A stretch of 64,000 nt of DNA from assembly GCF_030463565.1 (NCBI RefSeq), contig NC_134676.1, positions 4,924,001 through 4,988,000 of the forward strand, read 5' to 3'. The position numbers and the translations under genes were made by a program. Shown here piece after piece: positions 53,401 through 58,585 of the stretch. Origin of the DNA: Pelecanus crispus (taxonomy: Eukaryota > Chordata > Aves > Pelecaniformes > Pelecanidae). The number at the start of each line of letters is the position of its first letter. Position 1 is the stretch's first letter. The notes under the pieces were generated by a model. That model had not been told where the DNA came from. It saw only the letters and a list, made by a program, of their open reading frames with translations, and made no database searches.

Positions 53401-53629
53401 GAGCACCGGGGCCGACCCGCCGGGCTGCGCGCAGCCACAGGCGCCCGGCCACCCACCCAGGACCCCCCCCCCAACACACACACACCACCACCCTGCGCGG
53501 AGCGGCCCCGGGACACGAACCCGCGGCCCCGGGACGCGAACCCGCGGCCCCGGCGCACGGCGCGGTACCTCTGTTGCGCACGGAGCCGAAGACGGGCAGC
53601 ACCAGGTAGCCGACGTGCACCAGGACCAT
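5667..53629 (-). CDS. RNF165: RNF165 (ARK2C) E3 ubiquitin ligase, spliced gene of eight coding exons
   Basis: Joining minus-strand exons 53629-53569, 16119-15810, 13729-13604, 10063-9934, 8950-8846, 8319-8224, 7036-6930 and 5784-5667 gives 1053 nt: 350 residues plus stop. Every junction is GT/AG and all phases match. The protein begins [20 protein letters not shown], has a Gln/His/Pro-rich middle, a TIER motif at 264-267 followed by FTFPHKYKK, an acidic linker, and a RING-H2 domain (C298, C301, C316, H318, H321, C324, C335, C338), ending QLGSDS. This architecture and sequence are those of RNF165/ARK2C, a paralogue of Arkadia (RNF111). Human RNF165 is, from memory, 346 residues. The family transfers ubiquitin from E2 enzymes and promotes TGF-beta/BMP-SMAD output by targeting inhibitory factors; RNF165 is linked to BMP signalling in motor-axon growth. 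I see no frameshift or lost zinc ligand, so the gene looks intact. Exon ends come from consensus splice sites and expected protein continuity, not from transcripts. Confidence 0.96.
5785..6929 (-). other. RNF165 intron 7
   Basis: About 1.1 kb between exons 7 and 8, splitting the RING domain. No repeat or additional exon recognised. Confidence 0.9.
6930..7036 (-). CDS. RNF165: RNF165 coding exon 7 (acidic linker and first half of RING-H2)
   Basis: The acceptor is TTGCTGCAG|AGAAG and the donor GACGTCAG|GTATG. It encodes [20 protein letters not shown] followed by [16 protein letters not shown]298 and C301 are the first two zinc ligands of the RING-H2 domain. The Glu/Asp-rich linker before them could be a phosphorylation target (SDTDE). 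The RING domain is split between this exon and exon 8, and Arg312 is divided by the intron. Confidence 0.96.
7037..8223 (-). other. RNF165 intron 6
   Basis: About 1.2 kb, moderately GC-rich. It has several short open frames on both strands but none with recognisable protein content or splice-bounded conservation. Confidence 0.9.
8224..8319 (-). CDS. RNF165: RNF165 coding exon 6 (residues 245-276, TIER motif)
   Basis: The acceptor is CACCGCAG|GAGCTG and the donor AAGAAG|GTGAGTG. The 32 codons start [19 protein letters not shown] and continue [13 protein letters not shown]. The TIER motif with the following basic/aromatic run (residues 264-276) is the conserved block next to the RING in RNF111 and RNF165. 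It has been implicated in substrate or partner recognition and in ubiquitin ligase activity. Phase is 0 at both ends. Confidence 0.96.
8320..8845 (-). other. RNF165 intron 5
   Basis: About 0.5 kb; nothing recognised apart from the splice sites. Confidence 0.9.
8846..8950 (-). CDS. RNF165: RNF165 coding exon 5 (residues 210-244)
   Basis: The acceptor is TCACAG|GTGGTTC and the donor TATGAA|GTATGTG. The exon is exactly 35 codons in phase 0, encoding [20 protein letters not shown], then [15 protein letters not shown]. The segment is very similar to the same region in Arkadia-family proteins. It precedes the block that carries the TIER motif. Confidence 0.96.
8951..9933 (-). other. RNF165 intron 4
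   Basis: About 1.0 kb, AT-rich around 9000-9300. No repeat or coding segment recognised. Confidence 0.9.
9934..10063 (-). CDS. RNF165: RNF165 coding exon 4 (residues 166-209)
   Basis: The acceptor is CCCACAG|GGACC and the donor CAGATG|GTAAGTG. The exon completes Trp166 and encodes [20 protein letters not shown], then a His/Tyr-rich segment with [15 protein letters not shown] and a Ser/Thr cluster ending at Met209. The phase returns to 0, so the next exon begins on a whole codon. The sequence is strongly RNF165-like. Confidence 0.95.
10064..13603 (-). other. RNF165 intron 3
   Basis: About 3.5 kb. No CR1 or LTR recognised. A block at 12340-12620 carries an AP-1 site and AT-rich motifs and is listed separately as a possible regulatory element. 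Confidence 0.88.
12340..12620. promoter_or_regulatory. Possible intronic regulatory element
   Basis: Repeat-free block in intron 3 with TGAGTCA (AP-1) at 12422-12428, followed by AT-rich motifs and TAATGATTATAATTAA around 12561. This is a weak inference from motif content and absence of repeats; I have no alignment. Confidence 0.2.
13604..13729 (-). CDS. RNF165: RNF165 coding exon 3 (residues 124-166)
   Basis: The acceptor is CCCACAG|GCGGGC and the donor GACTG|GTAAGTC, with phase 2 on both sides. The 126-nt exon encodes [19 protein letters not shown], then [20 protein letters not shown] and TDW, with the Trp codon split across the next junction. The flanking-residue match to RNF165 and the exact 42-codon length support it. 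No known catalytic residues lie here; it belongs to the central unstructured region. Confidence 0.93.
13730..15809 (-). other. RNF165 intron 2
   Basis: About 2.1 kb, with no repeat or extra exon recognised. Confidence 0.88.
15810..16119 (-). CDS. RNF165: RNF165 coding exon 2 (residues 21-124)
   Basis: The acceptor is TTCCAG|GTGCTCC and the donor CCCAG|GTAAGG. The 310-nt exon starts [20 protein letters not shown] and runs through a Pro/His/Gln-rich segment with MAPAHQHSG and [16 protein letters not shown], ending [10 protein letters not shown] Gln/Leu-rich stretch at residues 102-118 could be helical. This is the low-complexity, probably disordered middle of the Arkadia-like protein. The exon is GC-rich and locally CpG-dense. 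Confidence 0.95.
16453..16736 (+). mobile_element. CR1 LINE 3' end fragment
   Basis: Begins near CCTGTAGCGATAGGACAAGG and has GAGGGTGGTGAAGCACTGG, GTTGCCCAGAGAGGTGGGA, CATGGCAGGGGGTTGGACTG and the tail CATTCTGTGATTCTATGA. It lies in intron 1 about 0.3 kb downstream (in + coordinates) of exon 2, in the orientation opposite to RNF165. Same subfamily as the 3633 copy. Confidence 0.93.
17423..17454 (+). repeat. Poly-T tract (32 bp)
   Basis: An uninterrupted run of about 32 T in intron 1; on the minus-strand transcript it is poly(A). Confidence 0.95.
23595..23614 (+). repeat. Short interstitial telomere-like repeat
   Basis: About 3.3 copies of TTAGGG (AGGGTTAGGGTTAGGGTTAG). Too short to imply a fusion point. 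Confidence 0.8.
24471..24484 (+). repeat. (CA)7 microsatellite
   Basis: Seven CA units followed by an A run. Confidence 0.9.
26728..26800 (-). mobile_element. Short CR1 3' tail fragment, inverted
   Basis: Plus strand shows CAGAATCCTAGAATCGTTTA, GGTTGGAAGAGACCTTTAA and GAGTCCAACC, the reverse complement of a CR1 3' end. Only about 70 bp survive. Confidence 0.85.
33045..33065 (+). repeat. Poly-A tract
   Basis: About 20 A residues followed by GAAAAGG in intron 1. No LINE or SINE body recognised upstream of it. Confidence 0.9.
35499..35529 (+). repeat. A-rich tract
   Basis: A12, G, A-run of about 18; simple sequence in intron 1. Confidence 0.9.
36112..36150 (+). repeat. Short direct repeat of CAACTTCTTATATAG
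   Basis: A 15-bp unit occurs at 36112-36126 and again at 36136-36150, separated by the partial copy CAACTTCTG. It looks like a small local slippage or duplication. Confidence 0.85.
37800..37925 (+). mobile_element. Degraded CR1 3' end (older subfamily)
   Basis: Shows CTCCATCCTTGAATATATCC, then GGAGACCTCCAGAGGTCCC and GCTGAATTATTCTGCAA, matching the older CR1 ending 'gacctccagaggtcccttccaacctgaattattct'. It is divergent and incomplete, and explains the end of a long open frame across it. Confidence 0.6.
40869..41391 (+). mobile_element. Putative solo LTR of an endogenous retrovirus
   Basis: An AT-rich block of about 520 bp bounded by TGTCC and GGACA short inverted ends. It contains a TATA-like GTATAAAAG at about 41235 and an AATAAA signal at about 41317, roughly 80 bp apart, as in U3-R-U5 organisation on the plus strand. 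No internal gag, pol or env coding is seen next to it, so it looks like a solo LTR. I could not find a convincing target-site duplication, so the boundaries are approximate. Confidence 0.5.
44560..44870. promoter_or_regulatory. Candidate intronic enhancer (AT-rich, octamer and CRE motifs)
   Basis: A repeat-free block with a perfect POU octamer ATGCAAAT at 44649-44656, a full palindromic CRE TGACGTCA at 44751-44758, and many ATTA/TAAT homeodomain cores from 44760 to 44850. The composition contrasts with the flanks. Motifs are direct observations; enhancer function is inference. Confidence 0.3.
45600..45621 (+). repeat. Poly-A tract
   Basis: About 21 A followed by GAGGAG. Simple sequence in intron 1. 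Confidence 0.9.
47572..47788 (+). mobile_element. CR1 LINE 3' end fragment
   Basis: Contains GGTGGTCAAGAATTGGAACA, CAGAGAGGTGGTGGAGTC, GTTGGACTGGATGATCTTAG and the tail ATTCTATGATTCTATGA. Same subfamily as the 1700 and 59192 copies; strongly 5'-truncated. Confidence 0.93.
48340..48610. other. CpG-dense segment in intron 1
   Basis: A GC-rich stretch with frequent CG dinucleotides, about 5 kb inside intron 1. It also holds a C13 run at 48558-48570. It could be a satellite CpG island. No exon or splice-bounded frame conserved with RNF165 was recognised, and the long open frames here reflect stop-poor GC-rich sequence. Confidence 0.4.
49591..49720 (+). repeat. Cluster of poly-G tracts
   Basis: G runs at 49591-49600 (10), 49651-49660 (10), 49690-49696 (7), 49699-49703 (5) and 49705-49720 (16) within 130 bp. 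The plus strand could form G-quadruplexes; the RNF165 transcript would be C-rich here. Confidence 0.9.
50019..50057 (+). repeat. Poly-A tracts
   Basis: A17, C, A21 or similar, preceded by AATAAATGCATG. Simple sequence; no retrogene body was seen upstream. Confidence 0.9.
50335..50352 (+). repeat. Poly-C tract (18 bp)
   Basis: An uninterrupted C run; on the RNF165 transcript strand this is G18. Confidence 0.92.
50520..50541 (+). repeat. (ATT)7 microsatellite
   Basis: Seven ATT units in intron 1. Confidence 0.95.
50634..50655 (+). repeat. Poly-T tract (22 bp)
   Basis: An uninterrupted T run followed by C-rich sequence. Confidence 0.93.
50941..50966 (+). repeat. Poly-C tract
   Basis: C run of about 16 flanked by CCG and GCCCCC; G-rich on the RNF165 transcript strand. 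Confidence 0.9.
51480..51485 (-). terminator. Possible intronic poly(A) signal in RNF165 intron 1
   Basis: The minus strand reads CTCAATAAAGAAACTAG in an AT-rich setting, about 2.1 kb past the exon 1 donor. It could end a short promoter-proximal transcript. AATAAA is common by chance, so support is weak. Confidence 0.2.
52090..52745. repeat. 60-bp minisatellite, about 11 units
   Basis: Tandem copies of a 60-bp unit (core CTCACCAGCACCGGCCAGCA, then GCTTTTTGGGGGGGTATTTT and AGCCCCCTTGGCGGGCAA). Units start at 52141, 52201, 52261, 52321, 52381, 52441, 52501, 52561, 52615 and 52675, with a partial unit at 52090. The unit at 52561 is 54 bp, lacking one CACCAG. Changes are scattered (TTGGCAAGC or TTTGTGGGC variants). 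Each unit contains GGGGG-loop-CCCCC, able to form a small hairpin. The period divides by three, so reading frames stay open on both strands, which does not imply a protein. It sits in intron 1 about 0.9 kb past exon 1. Confidence 0.97.
52853..52867 (+). repeat. Poly-G tract (15 bp)
   Basis: T8 followed by G15, then a small G6/C7 hairpin-like segment near 52881-52900. Confidence 0.92.
53503..53553 (+). repeat. 21-bp tandem duplication beside the exon 1 donor
   Basis: Units 53503-53523 and 53524-53544 differ at one base (GGACACG or GGACGCG), followed by a partial third copy. It lies 15-65 bp inside intron 1. Confidence 0.9.
53569..53629 (-). CDS. RNF165: RNF165 coding exon 1 (residues 1-20 plus one base)
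   Basis: The exon encodes the conserved RNF165 amino terminus [20 protein letters not shown] and the first base of Gly21. The ATG at 53629-53627 has A at -3 and G at +4, a good Kozak context. The donor reads AGAG|GTACC. The exon lies in the CpG island. The reading frame is open upstream of this ATG to at least 53956, so no in-frame stop proves the start. The choice rests on family conservation and Kozak context. Confidence 0.93.
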
Positions 53630-53925
53630 GCTGCGGCCTTTGTGGCGCGGACGCGGCGCGGCCCGGCCCCGCTCCCGCCGGCCCCTCCGACGCGGCGGCG
53701 GCGAGTGGCGGCCGCCCGCTCCGCCGGCACACAAAGGCGGCCGCCGCCAATGGCAGCGCGCCGACCGCCGGGCGCCACGCCCCCCCGGCCGGGGAGCCGG
53801 CCAATGGGAGGCGGGGGGAGGGCGGAGGGCGGGGCGTGCGCCAAGCGGCGGCGGGCGCCTGCGTGTGCGCAGGCGCAGTGGGCACGTCCGGGCGGGCGGG
53901 AGCGCGTAGAGGCTATATAGCTGCG

Positions 53926-54020
53926 GGTGCGTGTGTGTGTGCATGCGTGTGTACATACGTGTGCGCGCACGGGCAGGGTGGCCAGCAGCTACGCGTGCCT
54001 GTGCACACGTGTGTGTGTAC
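53926..54020 (+). repeat. GT-rich alternating purine-pyrimidine tract
   Basis: Interrupted (GT)n with GTGTGTGTGTGCATGCGTGT, ACATACGTGTGCGCGCAC and GTGCACACGTGTGTGTG. Potential Z-DNA just upstream of the CpG-island promoter. Confidence 0.85.
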
Positions 54021-54037
54021 CCACGGGAAGGGCGGTC

Positions 54038-54108
54038 AGGCGTTGGAGCAGGCTGCGCGGAGAGGTGGTGGGGTCCCCATCCCTGGAGGGGCTCAGAAAC
54101 CGCTTGTG
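54038..54108 (+). mobile_element. CR1 internal 3' fragment
   Basis: GTTGGAGCAGGCTGCGCGGA, GAGGTGGTGGGGTCCCCAT and CCTGGAGGGGCTCAGAAACC match the CR1 region upstream of its tail; the tail is absent. Confidence 0.75.
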
Positions 54109-54363
54109 TCAGTAATCGCTTCAGAGTCTGTCAAACTGCCTGGAAAAAAAAAAAAAAAACCCAAAACCAAACCCCACATCGACTTAAATAACCCATTTAA
54201 GTCTTGTGTGTGTGCACTTTATTGCTAAGGAAAGGTGGCTTCTTGATAAGGTTTATTGATAATTGTTTAAAGGGCTGGACTCAGAAGATGGCGTTTTTAT
54301 GGCGAATTTTCTAATCAGGAGCGCAGTTTTTACGTGAATTTGGGTAAGCAGTGATACCCAAGC

Positions 54364-54636
54364 TGAGGTGCTCAAAAAACGGGCAGACGTGGCGCTTTGG
54401 GGCATGGTTTAGTGGGCATGGGGGTGTTGGGTTGATGGTTGGGCTGATGATCTTAGAGGTCCTTTCCAAGGGGCTGATGATCTTAGAGGTCCTTTCCAAC
54501 CTTAATGATTCCTAGTTTTTACTCTCATTATAAATAATCCAGCCACCAAGCCAGGAAACATGGAATTATTACTCTGCCCTTAGTTGGTTTAGCGGTGGAG
54601 TTGGTAGCGTTAGGTTAATGGTTGGACTTGATCATT
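54364..54636 (+). mobile_element. Composite CR1-spacer-CR1 element, copy A
   Basis: CR1 piece (CTCAAAAAACGGGCAGACGT to CTTTCCAACCTTAATGATT), then a spacer of about 60 bp (54510-54572, containing AATCCAGCCACCAAGCCAGG), then a second CR1 piece (GTTAGGTTAATGGTTGGACT). The same order occurs inverted at 56940-57178. Within copy A a 30-bp segment is tandemly duplicated (54441-54470 and 54471-54500). Confidence 0.8.
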
Positions 54637-54735
54637 ATAGAATCATAGAATCCTTTAGGATGGAAAAGACCTTTAAGATCTGGATGACCTGGATGATCTT
54701 AAAGGTCTTTTCCAACCTAAACGATTCTATGATCC
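54637..54735. repeat. Head-to-head CR1 tails forming an inverted repeat
   Basis: Minus-oriented CR1 tail (TAGAATCATAGAATCCTTTA through GACCTTTAAGATC) is followed after about 13 bp by a plus-oriented tail (GATCTTAAAGGTCTTTTCCA to GATTCTATGATCC). The arms are about 40 bp with a few mismatches and could form a hairpin or cruciform. Confidence 0.85.
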
Positions 54736-54950
54736 TGTATGCACATACATGGGCGCCGGCACACGCGCGCAAGCACGCGCGCACGTACTCGGGCGCATGC
54801 ACGCACGGCAGCACGCGTGCACGCACGTACCATATACGCGCACGCGGTCCCGTGCACATGCGCAACACACGCGTGCGCTCACGCATGCATGCATGCAAAC
54901 AGGCGTGCAACCACACGTACGCACCCACAAAATGCGGGCACGCGCACCCC
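54736..54950. repeat. Alternating CA/CG (purine-pyrimidine) tract
   Basis: About 215 bp dominated by CACGCGCG, GCATGCACGC and CATGCATGCATG type alternation, CpG-dense. Strong Z-DNA-forming potential. Long open frames across it are compositional. Confidence 0.85.
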
Positions 54951-55668
54951 TGAGGCCAGCAGCCGGCACGCATCGCGCCCCGGGCCCTGCTCTCCCCTCC
55001 ATACGTCCCTCGGCACCACAGCCCGTGGCACGTATGGGAAACGCGCGTCGAGCCGGGCCCAAAGCAGGGGATTGCACCGGGTGCAGGAGCACGAAGGGGC
55101 TCGTCCCCGTCCCCGTCCCCGTGGGTGACACCGCGGCCGATTGTGTCGATGCCCCGGTTACCGGCAGAGCTCCTTCGCTCGGGCGTCGCTGACCTAAAAT
55201 GGTTCCAGCCGAGCCCGCAGGGATGCAGAGAGCTTGTGGAAACCCCACGGGGCTCCCAGCCGCCCTCCTCATGGGGGAAAGAACCTTTGTGGCTTAAAGG
55301 AGGACATCACCACCCCCCCCAAAAATAAAAAAACCCAGCCAAAAGCTCATCCTTGTTGATTTAAAACCATTTTAAAGGAGTGAGTAAGACCCCCATCGCA
55401 CAGGACAGGTTTCTGTCATGGCCCAGGGGCCCGGGAAACATTTTACTGTGCTGCAAACCAATTTTTTGGTGCGTTTTTCCACCCTGGCCAGGTTGTTTTT
55501 GCCACCGGCCGCTGTCCCGCCGTGGGGAGCCCCCTTAATCCCCGCTGAGCTTTATCCGTCCCGTGCATCTGGCGGGTTTAAGCTCTCGGCAGCCTCCTAA
55601 CATATACGTGCAACGGATTTGTTCGCCTGGATTATTGCGTTGGGTTTGTCCTTGGGTTTATTTCGTAA

Positions 55669-55692
55669 ATTTTTTTTTTTTTTTTTTTTTTT
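55669..55692 (+). repeat. Poly-T tract
   Basis: About 24 T. Simple sequence upstream of RNF165. Confidence 0.92.
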
Positions 55693-56439
55693 CCTGATCG
55701 GAATTAAAACGGGGGCTTGGCAACCTGGGTCTGTTTAACCCCTTCCCTCCCGGCCCCGCAGCCTGAGGGCGGATGCCGCTGGGGACGGCTGCCTGCGCGT
55801 CTTCGTTGCCTTCTTCAGAGCTGTGACACCCACCCAGAAGGACCTTTTTGGGTAAGGTTTCACACCTCTGCTGTGCCGAGCTCCCCTCAAATGGGAGCAG
55901 GAAAAGTCCTAGGTGCCCAGTGCCTCCCAGTGCCCACCCAATTGCATCCCAGTTTGGATTTTCCCTCCTGCCTTGCCCCCCCCCGGTGTCTTCCAGGAGG
56001 CTGCGCCGACTCCAGGAGGGTTTTCCGTGGGGGAAGGCTGGATCTTGTCCCCCGTTGTCACCGTGCTGCTCTGAGCAATGCCCACGGCCGCAGCATGGCC
56101 AGACCCAGTCTGCAACACTCGGTGCTTGCAGGCACCACGCAGCAGCACAAATATTTCCAAGGAAGGTGCAAACTTTTTTTTTTTTTTTTCTTTTCCATGC
56201 TTACGCTGTAACAAAACGCTTCCTGCGCCCCGTTTGTGATGCAGCGTGGAAAAATTACCCCTTTCCACCCACTTCTACCAGCGGCAAGAAATCGTTCCCA
56301 GCAGCAAGGTGCAATCTGCTTGATCGCGCTGTGTTAAACACACCCCGCAAAGGGACACGTCTTTAAGCTCTAAAAAGCCTGGAGGGGGCTAATGTAGCCA
56401 AATTCACGTGTGAATCAACCAAGGAGAGATTTCCACCTC

Positions 56440-56740
56440 GTCTCCTCTTGCCCATCCCCACCGTGACGGCTGCAGGATGGGGCCCGGGGAACTCCCAGGA
56501 CATGCATGGACCCTGCAAAGCACCCCGGCGTCCCCTCCGTTGTCCCCTGAGACCGCCGCTGGCCCCGGGCCGGGGGCTGCAGCCCCGCCGCCGGCTCTGG
56601 TTGCCTCGGGCAGCTGCTCCCGTGGCCCCCGGCCCCGCCGCAGCAGTTGTCGCGGGCATTTCGTGGGGCTCAGCCCTCGCTGCTGTTGCTTTTCATCCGC
56701 GTGCAACCCCCCCGCGCCGGGACACCTGATCCGTCACCAG
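56440..56740. other. CpG-dense patch upstream of RNF165
   Basis: GC-rich sequence with dense CG dinucleotides (GACCGCCGCTGGCCCCGGGC, CCCCGCCGCAGCAGTTGTCG). It may be a small CpG island about 2.8 kb from exon 1. No exon recognised. Confidence 0.4.
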
Positions 56741-56893
56741 GGCTTTGCATGTCAAGCAGATGCCGCAGGCACAGGTTGACGTTAAAATTAGCCCTTGGCT
56801 TCCTCCTGCCCACACGGCTGGTGCCTGTTGGTTTCCTCCAATGCAGCTTTTGGGGTCCTAGCACCCCCAGTTTGGGGCATCCTCCCACTTTTA

Positions 56894-57300
56894 GAACCAT
56901 AGAATAGAATCATCGAATCGTTTGGGTTGGAAAAGACCTTTAAGATCATCCAGTCCAACCATTAACCTAACACTGCCAAGGCCACCACTACACCAATTAA
57001 GGGGAGAGTCATAATTTCATGCTTCCTGGCTTGGTGGCTGGATTATTTTTTAATGAAAGTAAAAACTAGAAGTCATTAAGATTGGAAAGGATCTCTAAGA
57101 TCATCACCCCAACACCCCCATGCCCACTAAACCATGTCCCCAAGTGCCACGTCTGCCCGTTTTTTGAACACTTCCAGGGATGGTGACTCCCCCACCTCTC
57201 TGGGCAGCCTGTTCCAATGCTTGACCACCCTTTCCATGAAGAAATTTTTCCTAATATCCAGTCTAAACCTCCCCTGGCACAGCTTGAGGCCACAAGCTCT
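56894..57300 (-). mobile_element. Composite CR1-spacer-CR1 element, copy B, inverted
   Basis: CR1 tail at 56894-57003 (AGAATCATCGAATCGTTTGG, CCAGTCCAACCATTAACCTA), spacer 57007-57069 (CCTGGCTTGGTGGCTGGATT), then a longer CR1 body 57070-57300 (CACCTCTCTGGGCAGCCTGT, TTTCCATGAAGAAATTTTTC). On the minus strand this has the same order and closely similar spacer as 54364-54636, so the two are inverted copies of one composite. Confidence 0.88.
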
Positions 57301-58566
57301 CTTTAAAAGTGAACACCATGAAATTGTTCCTCAACGCGATGTTCTCCAGTCTCGTGCATGTCACACGTGCCACCATTATACCTATGGAGTAGATGTTTTG
57401 GAGATGCTGCAGCACAGGCATTGGGGCACCGGGGCTGTCTCACCCCTCAGTCCCAGGGGGAAGGTTTCTCCCCTTAGCCAGGCACACACAAAGGGTACTC
57501 AAAAAATATAAATACAAATATAAAAATATAAATATAGAGCAGCTGAGAAGGCCTGGGACACGTATGGCACATCAGCCACTGTCCTCGGGCAGGTCCAGGG
57601 GGTGACCAGAACTCTCAGCTCATTTCCAGACCTGGCACTCGCCCTCTGCTCACCTCAAAGCCCTCGGTAATTTCGATACGATAAGGGGTTTTTCACCTTC
57701 TCTGCAAAATGGAGCTGAGGGAAATCCTTTGGGAAGTTGGGTTGGGATCAACCGGCTCAAAAACTGATGAGCCAGCATCCTTCAAACTTGGGGGTTTTTT
57801 GGCTGATCTCTGGCAGGACAGCGGAAAAAACCCCGGTGAAGGACTTTTTCTGGGAGTTTTGAAGCCATGGTTTGCTCAAGGGAGACATCTTGCACCCCCA
57901 GAGGCCGTTTTATGGCAGGCTGGGGAGCAATGGGATTGGCGGCATGAAAAGACCTGATGCCTCGCTCCTGGTAGGGATGAAGTATATGGACGGCGTGATC
58001 TCTTTGCTGGACGATGGTCTGAGCCTTTGATTATTTTCGGATCTTCAGCTACGTTTTGGATAACCGATTTCCTTGGGAGCACTTGACGTCAATGGCCATA
58101 CAACCATGGCTTGGCCATGGCTGGATCTTTGGTGGTGCTTCTCGGGCAAGGGTGATGGGTCTTACAAAAACCCCGTTAAGAAGAACAGGTCTGGGGTTTT
58201 GAGGGTCTCAAGTCTTAGATGGGGGGGGAGACAAAAAGCTGCTTGGGAGACCAGCACTGAAGACGAGAACCTACAGGGAAAAGTGAAGGTGGAAAAATTA
58301 AAGGCAAAATGAAGAATGGATAGAGAAAGGGTGAAAAGGGAGAAGAAATGTCTCCAGCAAACACCATAGCATCGTACCATGCCTGGGAGCGACAGCAACC
58401 CAAACCCAGGAGGGGAGCCAGAAAGTGGGGGGCTCCTGGTTCATGAAAGGGCTTTGTTTGAGATTTATTTACAGTGCAGTTTAATCTATGATTATTTGGC
58501 TCCTTTATTTTCTGCCTCCCTGTAATTTTCCCTATTCTGCCTTTTACGCCTTTTTTTAATTTTCTC

Positions 58567-58585
58567 AAAAAAAAAAAAAAAAAAA
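58567..58585 (+). repeat. Poly-A tract
   Basis: About 19 A residues after TTTTCTC. Simple sequence. Confidence 0.9.

Larger units (their letters stand above)
16120..53568 (-). other. RNF165 intron 1 (about 37.4 kb)
   Basis: The large first intron separates the CpG-island exon from the rest. Such a long first intron is typical of developmentally regulated vertebrate genes and often holds enhancers. Contents I can support are CR1 fragments at 16453, 26728, 37800 and 47572, a putative LTR at 40869-41391, homopolymers and microsatellites, an AT-rich motif cluster at 44560-44870, and the 60-bp minisatellite near its 5' end. Between these I see unique sequence with no recognisable coding exon, including 16740-26720, 26800-37790, 37930-40860 and 41400-44550. 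Confidence 0.9.
53190..53930 (-). promoter_or_regulatory. RNF165: RNF165 CpG-island promoter
   Basis: A GC-rich, CpG-dense block surrounding exon 1. On the upstream side of the ATG are two CCAAT boxes read on plus (53747-53751 and 53801-53805), GC-box sequence around 53806-53836, and a palindromic NRF1-like TGCGCAGGCGCA at 53866-53877. This composition fits a broad CpG-island promoter. The start site is expected between roughly 53650 and 53880, but I cannot place it exactly. A CTATATAG at 53913-53920 may be a TATA-like element or chance. Confidence 0.75.

Noticed and set aside
53503..53553. tRNA B-box-like GGTTCGCGTCC on minus
   Set aside because: No matching A box or cloverleaf; it is part of a CpG-rich 21-bp duplication.
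53109..53970. Four overlapping frames of 250-280 codons around exon 1
   Set aside because: They are by-products of the GC-rich CpG island. Only the RNF165 exon 1 segment has family support.
58084..58091. Isolated CRE TGACGTCA upstream of RNF165
   Set aside because: A single motif 4.4 kb upstream without neighbouring motifs; too weak to report as regulatory.
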